NCBI GenBank assembly: GCA_028290595.1
Contig: JAQGJO010000072.1
Coordinates: 1-7,778 of the forward strand
Origin: Hyphomicrobiales bacterium
GTDB taxonomy: Bacteria > Pseudomonadota > Alphaproteobacteria > Rhizobiales > Beijerinckiaceae
Direction of reading: 5' to 3'
DNA length: 7,778 nt
Of this stretch, positions 1-5,960 are shown piece after piece. Position numbers and translations under genes: made by a program. The notes below the pieces were generated by a model, which saw only the letters and a program-made list of their open reading frames with translations, had not been told where the DNA came from and searched no databases. Each line of letters opens with the position of its first letter. Position 1 is the first letter of the stretch.

Positions 1-399
1 GCAACAGAAAATCAGAGCCGTCGGCGCCGCCGCCTTGGCGCCGAGCACCGCGAGCGCGAGACCCGGTCCCATGTAGCCGATATTGCCATAGGCGCCGGCA
101 AGTCCCGCTATGGTGGCCTTGCGCAACGAGAGCTCGCCGATGACCCGGCCGGTCACAATGGCGAGCACGAACGCTGTCACGGTGCCGAGCGTGGTCGCGA
201 TCAGGAATGGCGGGTTGTTCATCTCCGAAAACGGCGTCTTCGACATGATGCCAAACAGCAAGGCCGGCAACGAAACATAGAGCAGGAAGAAATTCATCCA
301 GGCGAGGCCCGCTTCCGGCAACCCCTTACCTTTTCCGCAGGCGAATCCGATGAAGATCAAGCCGAAATAGGGAATCGCGAGGTTGAGAATATCGGCCAT
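1..399 (-). CDS. AEC family transporter (auxin efflux carrier-like), N-terminal part
   Basis: Partial gene: the ATG is at 399 on the minus strand and the frame stays open for 133 codons to the left edge, so the C-terminal half is missing. The translation begins MADILNLAIPYFGLIFIGFA and consists of hydrophobic segments at about residues 5-22, 32-51, 64-84 and 96-120, joined by short polar loops. The glycine/asparagine-rich stretch around residues 105-113 (GNIGYMGPG) fits the conserved Asn-Gly region of AEC carriers. Members of this family are inner-membrane secondary carriers, exporting or exchanging small organic anions such as malate or auxin-like acids. The substrate here cannot be told. 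The gene is divergent from hspQ with 123 bp between the starts. No strong ribosome binding site precedes the ATG, so the start rests on homology-like N-terminal appearance. Confidence 0.85.
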   Translation of the reverse strand, partial: MADILNLAIPYFGLIFIGFACGKGKGLPEAGLAWMNFFLLYVSLPALLFGIMSKTPFSEMNNPPFLIATTLGTVTAFVLAIVTGRVIGELSLRKATIAGLAGAYGNIGYMGPGLALAVLGAKAAAPTALIFCC

Positions 400-522
400 C
401 TCGTAAACGTCTTTTCGTCAGTCATTTCGGGGCCATGGCGCCGGGTCTGGCCACCATGCCTGAGGGTTAAATCGTCCTTTTGCCCCTAGCATCGGCCACA
501 ATCATGGTCTATTCGACCAGAC

Positions 523-855
523 ATGATCAAAGCGCGCACCGCCAAATTTCAGATCGGTCAGATCGTCCGCCACCGGGTGTTTTCGTTCCGGGGCGTGATT
601 TTCGACATCGATCCGGAATTCAACAATACCGAGGAATGGTGGCTGTCGATTCCCGAAGAAGTCCGGCCGCACAAGGACCAGCCATTTTACCATCTGCTGG
701 CCGAGAATTCGGAATCCGAATATGTCGCCTATGTTTCCGAGCAGAACCTGCTGCCCGATGAAACTGGCGAACCAATCCGGCATTCCCAGGTCGCCGAGAT
801 ATTCGTCAAGGACAAGTCCGGCGGTTACCGGCCGAGAAATCCGTCGCTGAATTAA
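523..855 (+). CDS. hspQ: Heat shock protein HspQ (YccV-like, hemimethylated DNA-binding domain)
   Basis: A 110-residue protein with the HspQ/YccV layout. An N-terminal beta-barrel-like core holds KFQIGQIVRHRVFSFRGVIFDIDP (residues 8-31, read in two parts: the GQIVRHR strand and the FRGVIFDIDP strand). A Trp pair follows at 39-40, then PFYHLLAE at 54-61 and YVAYVSEQNLL at 67-77. Length matches the family (about 105-120). In enterobacteria HspQ is a cytosolic heat-shock protein that binds hemimethylated oriC DNA, affects DnaA stability, and acts as a specificity factor for Lon protease; the same role here is inferred. The start is fixed by an in-frame stop at 487-489 with no other ATG, GTG or TTG between it and 523. 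The ribosome binding site is weak. It is followed by a terminator at 871-895 and appears monocistronic. Confidence 0.92.
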   Translation: MIKARTAKFQIGQIVRHRVFSFRGVIFDIDPEFNNTEEWWLSIPEEVRPHKDQPFYHLLAENSESEYVAYVSEQNLLPDETGEPIRHSQVAEIFVKDKSGGYRPRNPSLN

Positions 856-870
856 GCGAAACTCCCAGGT

Positions 871-895
871 GCTCGGCTCCCGCCGAAGCGTTTTT
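871..895 (+). terminator. Probable Rho-independent terminator of hspQ
   Basis: Starts 15 bases after the hspQ stop. The arms GCTCGGC (871-877) and GCCGAAGC (882-889) pair as seven base pairs with one bulged A around a TCCC loop, and are followed by G and five T (891-895). The stem is GC-rich, and placement and T-tract fit an intrinsic terminator. The bulge and short U-tract keep confidence moderate. Confidence 0.6.
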
Positions 896-995
896 CGCGC
901 TTGATTCGAACGGATCAGTCGAAAAATGGCCGCGACGTGCGCTCAGTTGTCTTCGATCTGCGACAGGATTCGACGTCAATTTTCATCATGACGGG

Positions 996-1009
996 CGAGC
1001 CACGGCTCG
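996..1009. repeat. Short perfect inverted repeat abutting the permease stop codon
   Basis: CGAGCCACGGCTCG is a perfect 14-base inverted repeat; as RNA it would form a five-pair stem with a four-base loop. It lies directly beyond the stop codon (1010-1012) of the last gene of the ABC operon. On the minus strand it is followed by CCCGTCATGATG rather than a T-run, so it is not a classical intrinsic terminator. It may protect the 3' end of the operon mRNA or act with Rho. That role is inference; only the repeat itself is seen. Confidence 0.4.
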
Positions 1010-1795
1010 TCAGAACGCGCGGCGCAGTCCGACGGATCGTTCCACCAGCAGAATCACGACGAGCGCAAACACCACGCTGACGGTCGCGGCGGCTGCGGCA
1101 GTCGGATCAAAATCATATTTGAGATAATCGAACAGCGCGAGCGGGAGCGTGTTGCCGCCGACCGGCTTGAGCAGGAACGACATGGTGAACATGTCGAAGG
1201 ACACGATGAAAGCAAACAGCGCGCCGGTGAACAGGCTTGGCCGTAACAGCGGCAGCACGACCCGCCAGAAAGTCTCGAGTGCGCCGGCGCCCAGGCTGAC
1301 CGATGCCTCTTCGAGACTGGGATCGACCTGTTGGAGCGCGGCCGTGACGGCGAGAAACGAGAACGGCAACGTCGCCACAATGTGGCTCATCTGCAGACCA
1401 AACATGGTGCCGCCAAGTCCGAGCCGATAGAGGAAAAACAGCAAGCCGATCGCGGTCAGGATTTCGGGCAGAAGCAAAGGCAGCAGCACCAGCGTGCGAA
1501 ACGGCCCGCGCCAACGTGCCGACAGACGGCGGTAGAACAGCGCTGCCGTCACCGCCAGAACCGAAACAACGAGGGCACTGATGAGCGCGAGGCGAAGCGA
1601 CAGCAGCAGTGCGGAGATGAAGGTCTCGTCGGAGAAAAACCGCGTGTACCACTTGAGTGAGAAGCCCTCAGGCGGAAAACGCAGGACCTGACCGCCGCTG
1701 ACCGAAGCGAATACCACGACCACCAGCGGCAGAAGCAGAAAGCCATAGAGCAGAGCCAGCAGCAGACCCCAGAGATATCGCAGCCCACGCTCCAT
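1010..1795 (-). CDS. ABC transporter permease, PotC/PotI-like
   Basis: Inner-membrane permease of 261 residues, distal gene of the operon. Hydrophobic segments lie near residues 7-31, 60-87, 101-124, 136-155, 187-210 and 234-252, giving the six-helix fold of this family. The cytoplasmic EAA loop that docks on the ATPase is clear at about 162-182 (EEASVSLGAGALETFWRVVLP). The following SFDMFTMSFLL (199-209) resembles the SFD-x-F segment of PotC/PotI proteins. The ATG at 1795 lies 5 bp after the upstream permease stop, with GGTGGAG upstream as ribosome binding site. The frame is open further upstream (to 2374), but that would overlap the first permease entirely and does not look like protein. 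It should pair with the other permease and the ATPase to import a polyamine-like or other small solute. Length is normal and nothing is broken. Confidence 0.92.
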   Translation of the reverse strand: MERGLRYLWGLLLALLYGFLLLPLVVVVFASVSGGQVLRFPPEGFSLKWYTRFFSDETFISALLLSLRLALISALVVSVLAVTAALFYRRLSARWRGPFRTLVLLPLLLPEILTAIGLLFFLYRLGLGGTMFGLQMSHIVATLPFSFLAVTAALQQVDPSLEEASVSLGAGALETFWRVVLPLLRPSLFTGALFAFIVSFDMFTMSFLLKPVGGNTLPLALFDYLKYDFDPTAAAAATVSVVFALVVILLVERSVGLRRAF

Positions 1796-1800
1796 CCCGA

Positions 1801-2667
1801 TCAGCTCCACCGCCCGATGCGCCGCATGAATGGCCGCATCGCGATTGTTAACAGGCCAATCTCTGCGACCATCGCGAGGCTCAGCGTCATTGCCAGCGCT
1901 GCGCCAAACGGCCAGGCAAATGCTCCGATCAGCTGCTGTATGATGATCGACGGCATCAACACGACGGTTTGTCCTCCAAGCAAGGAGGGCGTCACAAATG
2001 CACTCATGGCCAGCGCGAAAACCAGGGTAAATCCCGCGAGCACCCCCGGCAGGCTCAGCGGCAGCGTGACACGGCAGAACGTCTCCCACCGCGTCGCGCC
2101 GAGCGAATGCGATGCCTCTTCCAGCGCCGGATCGATGTTGCGCAGGGCGTTGGTGATCGGCAGCACCATGAACGGCACGAACACGTGCACCAGGGCCAAT
2201 ACCACGACAGGAAGATTGAACAGCAGCCGCAGGGGTTGGTCGATCAGGCCGAGTGAGCGCAAGGCCTGGTTCAGCGGACCGCTGAAAGACAGAACGATCA
2301 TCCAGCCGAAATTGCGCACCAGAACGCCGACGAGCAATGGTGACACCACGAAGGCGTAAAACAGCATGTGCCACCGGTCGCCGACACGCGCCAGGTGCAG
2401 CGCAATCGGATAGGACAGAATCAAGGTAAGCAGCGCGATCGTTGTCCCGACCGCCAGCGTATAGCCGAGCACACCCAGATAAAACGGATCACCGATCGTC
2501 CTGAAGTAATTGGCCAACGTCCAGGCGTCGCCATAGGGCGCAGCAGTTGCCGGGGTCCGGAAACTCATGGCGATCATTTCGCCGTAGGGCAGCACCAGGA
2601 ACACGAACAGCAACAGGAGGACCGGCGCACCAAGCAGACCTGCGCTCCACAGCGATTGTTTCTTCAT
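1801..2667 (-). CDS. ABC transporter permease, PotB/PotH-like
   Basis: Inner-membrane permease of 288 residues. The N-terminal helix is at about 9-29 and ends in the LPYGEMIAMSF motif, typical of PotB/PotH where the first helix leads into the periplasmic loop. Further helices lie near 64-93, 100-128, 152-173, 204-225 and 250-276. The EAA loop is at 183-203 (EEASHSLGATRWETFCRVTLP), with the conserved glycine at 190. The ATG at 2667 overlaps the stop of the ATPase gene as ATGA, which implies translational coupling and explains the absence of a good Shine-Dalgarno sequence. The frame remains open to 2907, but those extra 80 codons lie over the ATPase gene and are Arg/Gly-rich nonsense. Partner of the adjacent permease in the importer. 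Confidence 0.93.
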   Translation of the reverse strand: MKKQSLWSAGLLGAPVLLLLFVFLVLPYGEMIAMSFRTPATAAPYGDAWTLANYFRTIGDPFYLGVLGYTLAVGTTIALLTLILSYPIALHLARVGDRWHMLFYAFVVSPLLVGVLVRNFGWMIVLSFSGPLNQALRSLGLIDQPLRLLFNLPVVVLALVHVFVPFMVLPITNALRNIDPALEEASHSLGATRWETFCRVTLPLSLPGVLAGFTLVFALAMSAFVTPSLLGGQTVVLMPSIIIQQLIGAFAWPFGAALAMTLSLAMVAEIGLLTIAMRPFMRRIGRWS

Positions 2668-3731
2668 GGGACGATCACGTTCGGCATCAACCAGGCCCGA
2701 TCGGAATCGACCGCCAGCGTCAGCGCATCTCCCGGCGCCAGTTGGCGATGGACCGGCACCTGAAACACCAACCGCTCGCCATTGGCCGTCACGACCTCGC
2801 ATCGCTGAAACGCACCGGCATAGATCAGCGTATCGAGATGAACCGGCAGTCCGCTCACGTCGCCGTCCGCTAGCATCAGCGTTTCCGGCCTTACCAGAAG
2901 GCGGCATTCCGCCCCGGTAGGAAGATGCGGCGGGCCGCCGACGAGCAGTTCGCCGCCGCTGACCGCAACGCGATAGCGGCCGCTATCCCCCTTGGAGATC
3001 ACGCGCGCCGCAAGTGTATTGCATTCGCCGGTGAAGGCCGCGACGTATTGATCCGTCGGACGCTGATAGATCTCGCGCGGCGTGCCCACTTGCGCGATGA
3101 CGCCCTGCCGCATCACCGCGATACGATCCGACATCGCCATCGCTTCCGCATGGTCGTGGGTCACGTAGACAGCCGTTGTGCCTTTCTCGCGCTGAACCCT
3201 GCGGATCAGCCATCGCAGATCCTGGCGCAGTTGAGCGTCAAGATTGGCGAGCGGTTCGTCAAGCAGCAGCAACCGCGGCTGGATCACGATCGCGCGGGCG
3301 AGCGCGACGCGCTGCTGCTGACCGCCGCTGAGCTCACGCGGCAGCCGATCCTTCAATCGCGACAATTGAACCATGTCGAGCGCTTCGCCAATCCGGCGCG
3401 CCATGTCGTCCCGCGGCACGCGGCGTGAACGCAATCCGTAGCCGACGTTCTCGCTGACCGTCAGGTGCGGAAACAGCGCATAATTCTGGAACACGACGCC
3501 GAAGTCGCGCCGGGCCGGCGGCATGGCGAGCACACTCGTGCCGCCGATCCGGATGTCGCCCGAATCCGGCGAAATGAATCCTGCGACACAGCGCAACGTC
3601 GTTGTCTTGCCGCAACCGCTCGGGCCGAGCAGCGTGAAGAATTCTCCAGATGCGACCGAAAGATCAATACCGGCAATGACCTGCGACTTTTCATAGGCTT
3701 TGCGCAGACCGGCGATTTCGAGATGTGCCAT
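2664..3731 (-). CDS. ABC transporter ATP-binding protein, PotA/PotG-like
   Basis: Cytoplasmic ATPase of 355 residues that powers the importer. All nucleotide-binding motifs are intact: Walker A GPSGCGKTT (36-44), Q-loop FQNYALFPH (81-89, Gln82), signature LSGGQQQRVALARA (134-147), Walker B LLLLDEP (154-160), D-loop NLD (163-165), and switch His192 in YVTHDHAEAM. A C-terminal domain from about 235 to 350, containing CRLLVRPE (276-283), fits the TOBE regulatory/substrate-sensing domain of the PotA/MalK class. The ATG at 3731 (MAHLEIAGL) is preferred over a TTG one codon upstream. The Shine-Dalgarno is weak. It lies 29 bp after the binding-protein gene and overlaps the next permease by 4 bp, so it belongs to the same operon. 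Confidence 0.95.
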   Translation of the reverse strand: MAHLEIAGLRKAYEKSQVIAGIDLSVASGEFFTLLGPSGCGKTTTLRCVAGFISPDSGDIRIGGTSVLAMPPARRDFGVVFQNYALFPHLTVSENVGYGLRSRRVPRDDMARRIGEALDMVQLSRLKDRLPRELSGGQQQRVALARAIVIQPRLLLLDEPLANLDAQLRQDLRWLIRRVQREKGTTAVYVTHDHAEAMAMSDRIAVMRQGVIAQVGTPREIYQRPTDQYVAAFTGECNTLAARVISKGDSGRYRVAVSGGELLVGGPPHLPTGAECRLLVRPETLMLADGDVSGLPVHLDTLIYAGAFQRCEVVTANGERLVFQVPVHRQLAPGDALTLAVDSDRAWLMPNVIVP

Positions 3732-3760
3732 CAACCAGCTACCCGGCGCGCGGCCAACAC

Positions 3761-4801
3761 TCAGATTTCCTTCGACCAGCGGTCGATGATCGTCTCACGG
3801 TTCTTCGCCAAGAACTGCCAATCGAATGTGACGATCTTCGAGACGTCGTCGCCGGACACCGGAATCGCAGCCTTCAGGTCATCCGGCACGCTCACCTTGC
3901 GGTTGACCGGCGCCGTAAAGAACTCCTTCGCCAGCAGGGTCTGCACCTCCGGGCTGAGCATGAAATCGATGTACTTGTAGGAGGCGTCCTTGTCGGCGGC
4001 ATTGGCGGCAACGCTAAAACTCTGGTCGAACATCAGCACGCCGTCTTCCGGCACCACGATGGCGATCGGCACGCCCTTCTGTTGCAAGGCGACCGCCTCG
4101 GCGAAATCGATCGGCGCGATCGCCACCTGCCCCTGCGTCAGCAACGGAACCATGGCTCCGCTGAAATCGACCTGCGGAAACGGCTTAAGCTCGGCGAGCT
4201 TCCTGAAGCCAGTGTCGAGATCGAGCGGGCCGGTCCCGAACAGCTTGCCGGCCATCATCAGCAGCATCACGGAGAGCGAGTTGTTGACCGAATAGAAGCC
4301 GAGCTGGCCTTTGAACTTGGGATCCCACAGTTCGCGCCAGCTCTTTGGCGGCGTCTTGATCAGGTCGGTGCGGTAGGCAATGCCGATCGGCGAGACGATG
4401 CCGGTCACCGCCTGGTCGTTCTTGTAGCGCGCGACGGGATACAGATCAGGGAGATTGGCAATTTTGGCGGCCGCGATCGGCGAAAACATGCCCTCCTCGC
4501 GCAGCATGACCGCGTAGCGTTCGTTGGTCATCAGCACATCGAAGGGCGGCTTGTCCTTGCCTGCGGCGCGAAATGTCGAGACCCATCCATTGCCCAGGCC
4601 GATGTCCAGCTTCACGGGCCGGCCCAGCATCGGTTCGAATTTCGGCAGCAGTTGCGCCCGCCAGAATTTTTCCCAGCGTCCGCCGTATGTATTGACGACA
4701 TACGGCGCCCCCTGCGCGTTCGTGGCGTGAGGCAAGCCTGCCATCGCGGCGGCGGTGCCGCCCAGTCCCGCGAGGACGTGTCGGCGCGTCAATTGAAACA
4801 T
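3761..4801 (-). CDS. ABC transporter periplasmic substrate-binding protein, PotD/PotF-like
   Basis: Exported binding protein of 346 residues. The N-terminus MFQLTRRHVLAGLGG carries a twin-arginine pair (Arg6-Arg7) followed by a hydrophobic stretch and a likely cleavage after ATNA (Ala29), suggesting Tat export. The mature part has features of polyamine/iron-type family 1 solute-binding proteins: YVVNTYGGRWEKFW (34-47), FDVLMTNE (88-95), the hinge-region SPIGIAYRTDLI (137-148), SWRELWDPKFKGQLGF (154-169), and a C-terminal FMLSPEVQTLLAK near 284-296. It captures the substrate in the periplasm for the two permeases. Whether this is a polyamine or another small organic solute cannot be decided by eye. 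AAAGGGA (4808-4814) lies six bases before the ATG, a good ribosome binding site. The gene follows the oxygenase by 62 bp with no terminator between. Confidence 0.92.
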   Translation of the reverse strand: MFQLTRRHVLAGLGGTAAAMAGLPHATNAQGAPYVVNTYGGRWEKFWRAQLLPKFEPMLGRPVKLDIGLGNGWVSTFRAAGKDKPPFDVLMTNERYAVMLREEGMFSPIAAAKIANLPDLYPVARYKNDQAVTGIVSPIGIAYRTDLIKTPPKSWRELWDPKFKGQLGFYSVNNSLSVMLLMMAGKLFGTGPLDLDTGFRKLAELKPFPQVDFSGAMVPLLTQGQVAIAPIDFAEAVALQQKGVPIAIVVPEDGVLMFDQSFSVAANAADKDASYKYIDFMLSPEVQTLLAKEFFTAPVNRKVSVPDDLKAAIPVSGDDVSKIVTFDWQFLAKNRETIIDRWSKEI

Positions 4802-4807
4802 GTCTGG

Positions 4808-4814
4808 TCCCTTT
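4808..4814 (-). promoter_or_regulatory. Ribosome binding site of the substrate-binding protein gene
   Basis: On the minus strand AAAGGGA lies six bases before the ATG at 4801. It is the clearest Shine-Dalgarno within the operon and fits the need for more binding protein than membrane components. Confidence 0.6.
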
Positions 4815-4863
4815 CAAATCGAATGGATGTGGTGCCGACGTTTCTTGAGTCGCTCTGCCGCGC

Positions 4864-5844
4864 TCAGCTGGCCTTCTTGCGATAGTCGTAGTTGCGGTCC
4901 AGTCGATTGAGCAGATAGTCGCCGTAGCGCACCGCGGGATCGCGCGCCGGGTTGTCGGGGCCGACGCAGCTCGGCAGCGCGGAAATCACCGCATCCATGT
5001 CGGGATCGAAGAAATACGGACAGGAATAGCGATCGCCGCCAGAGATGTTGCGCACAAGATGCGGCGTCGATTGCCAGCGCCCATTGGTCCAGCGCGCCAA
5101 CATATCCGCAACATTGACCACGAAGCTCCCCGGAATCGGCGTCGCCTGCAGCCAGGTGCCGTCGGTGTTACGAACGGCAAGGCCGCCGGACATATCCTGC
5201 AGCAGGATGGTGATGAAGCCGTAGTCGGTGTGCGGCGCGGAGCCGAACGACTTATCGTCACTGACCGGCTGCGGCGGGTAATGCAGCATCCGGAGGAATG
5301 TGGTCGGATTCCTGAAATAGCCGTCGAGCGCGTCCGGCGGCAGGTCCAATGCCAGCGCGGTCACGTGCAGCAATTGTTCGCAGAAGGTCCGCAACGCCGC
5401 ATCGTAGGCCTGCACGTCCTCACGAAAACCAGGCAGGTCGTCGGGCCACAGGTTGGGGCCGTTCATCGGCGAGCCATAGCGCTCCTCGCTCTCGGAAACC
5501 TCATGCATCAGCATGAAGGACTCGCTGTAGTTCGGCCGGGTCACCTTGGCGACCGACGACGTCTCGATCAACGAGGTGTTCGGGGCCATGTAGCCGCGGT
5601 GAAACTCGTTCATCTTGATCGCCGCCTTGCGCTCCTCGGACAGGGCGTGGAAACGCCTGGACGCGGCAAAGATCCTGTCGATCAGTTCTTGCGGAACCCC
5701 GGTGTTGGTGAAGTAACAGAAGCCCGTGCCGCGAAAGGCCTCGTCGATGGCCCGTGCCAGCACGGCATGTCGTGAGACGTCGCCCAAACCACCACCAAAA
5801 TCGATGATTGGGAGTTGCGTCACCGGGATTGGCGCGTCGGTCAT
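4864..5844 (-). CDS. 2-oxoglutarate/Fe(II)-dependent oxygenase, isopenicillin N synthase family
   Basis: Soluble enzyme of 326 residues with both domains of the family. The N-terminal part (about 10-130) has LPIIDFGG (11-18) and GFCYFTNTGVP (41-51), matching the DIOX_N pattern. The C-terminal double-stranded beta-helix keeps the iron facial triad: His205 and Asp207 in APHTDYG, and His262 in TPHLVRN. Arg272 and Ser274 in DRYSCPYFF form the R-x-S pair that binds 2-oxoglutarate. It should therefore be catalytically competent, coupling 2-oxoglutarate decarboxylation to oxidation of a substrate; the substrate is unknown. Related enzymes include bacterial ethylene-forming enzyme, thymine hydroxylase and plant hormone oxidases. 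The ATG at 5844 (MTDAPIPVTQ) has GAGGTG four bases upstream; the frame is open to 6027, but that part crosses the promoter region and the regulator gene. First gene of the ABC operon. Confidence 0.93.
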   Translation of the reverse strand: MTDAPIPVTQLPIIDFGGGLGDVSRHAVLARAIDEAFRGTGFCYFTNTGVPQELIDRIFAASRRFHALSEERKAAIKMNEFHRGYMAPNTSLIETSSVAKVTRPNYSESFMLMHEVSESEERYGSPMNGPNLWPDDLPGFREDVQAYDAALRTFCEQLLHVTALALDLPPDALDGYFRNPTTFLRMLHYPPQPVSDDKSFGSAPHTDYGFITILLQDMSGGLAVRNTDGTWLQATPIPGSFVVNVADMLARWTNGRWQSTPHLVRNISGGDRYSCPYFFDPDMDAVISALPSCVGPDNPARDPAVRYGDYLLNRLDRNYDYRKKAS

Positions 5845-5857
5845 GGTCACCTCGCAG

Positions 5858-5865
5858 TTGCGCAA
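5858..5865. repeat. TTGCGCAA palindrome in the shared regulatory region
   Basis: A perfect 8-base palindrome lies in the predicted leader of the oxygenase operon. Its TGCGCAA half (5859-5865) recurs at 5911-5917 on the -35 box, 52 bases away, close to five helical turns. It could be a second regulator site, or chance in GC-rich DNA. Confidence 0.3.
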
Positions 5866-5889
5866 AGCTGTTGTCGCTGTATCCTGTCG

Positions 5890-5901
5890 ATTGTATCCAA
5901 G
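5890..5901. promoter_or_regulatory. Candidate operator for the divergent GntR/FadR-type regulator
   Basis: ATTGTATCCAAG contains TTGTATCCAA, a 10-base palindrome with a single mismatched pair. Recalled FadR/VanR-subfamily operators are of the ATTGGATCCAAT type, which differs at two of twelve positions. A second TGTATCC copy lies 14 bases upstream at 5878-5884 (the first is inside this site at 5892-5898), and an inverted ATCCA/TGGAT pair spans 5895-5907. Position over the -10 box of the operon suggests repression. The assignment to this regulator is inferred from adjacency. Confidence 0.45.
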
Positions 5902-5917
5902 ATGGATGGCTGCGCAA
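5890..5917 (-). promoter_or_regulatory. Candidate sigma-70-type promoter of the oxygenase-ABC operon
   Basis: Read on the minus strand: a -35-like TTGCGC (5917-5912), a 16-base spacer, and a -10-like TACAAT (5895-5890). The -10 matches the consensus at five of six positions and the -35 at three of six. It would start transcription about 40 bases before the ATG at 5844. The -10 is overlapped by the candidate operator at 5890-5901. By-eye prediction. Confidence 0.45.
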
Positions 5918-5950
5918 GGAACCGCGCTGCTGAAATTGCGGGCGCATCTG

Positions 5951-5956
5951 AGGAGG
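5951..5956 (+). promoter_or_regulatory. Ribosome binding site setting the GTG start of the GntR regulator
   Basis: AGGAGG, a full consensus Shine-Dalgarno, lies four bases before GTG 5961. No ATG with comparable support is found nearby, so this site decides the start. The GTG keeps the whole N-terminal region ahead of the winged helix. Confidence 0.75.
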
Positions 5957-5960
5957 AACC

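Noticed and set aside
900..1009. Intrinsic terminator for the ABC operon
   Set aside because: The hairpin at 996-1009 lacks a T-tract on the minus strand, and the T-run at 926-922 is preceded only by a three-pair stem; neither qualifies.
1796..2374. N-terminal extension of the distal permease, and likewise 2668-2907 for the first permease
   Set aside because: Both extensions overlap the preceding genes in another frame and have no membrane-protein character; the internal ATGs give normal family lengths.
3725..4885. Long plus-strand open frame (386 codons) antisense to the binding-protein gene
   Set aside because: It lies wholly opposite a well-supported gene, is rich in Arg, His, Gln and Gly without recognisable motifs, and is a codon-bias shadow in GC-rich DNA.
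5059..5775. Plus-strand open frame of 238 codons antisense to the oxygenase
   Set aside because: Same reason: no motif, Arg-rich, and the opposite strand encodes an enzyme with all catalytic residues.
1..5844. Possible auxin theme: an auxin-efflux-type carrier near an oxygenase of the superfamily that includes plant auxin dioxygenase
   Set aside because: The carrier is in a separate divergent unit, beyond hspQ and its terminator, and the AEC family is mostly not auxin-specific in bacteria. Proximity alone does not support a shared pathway.
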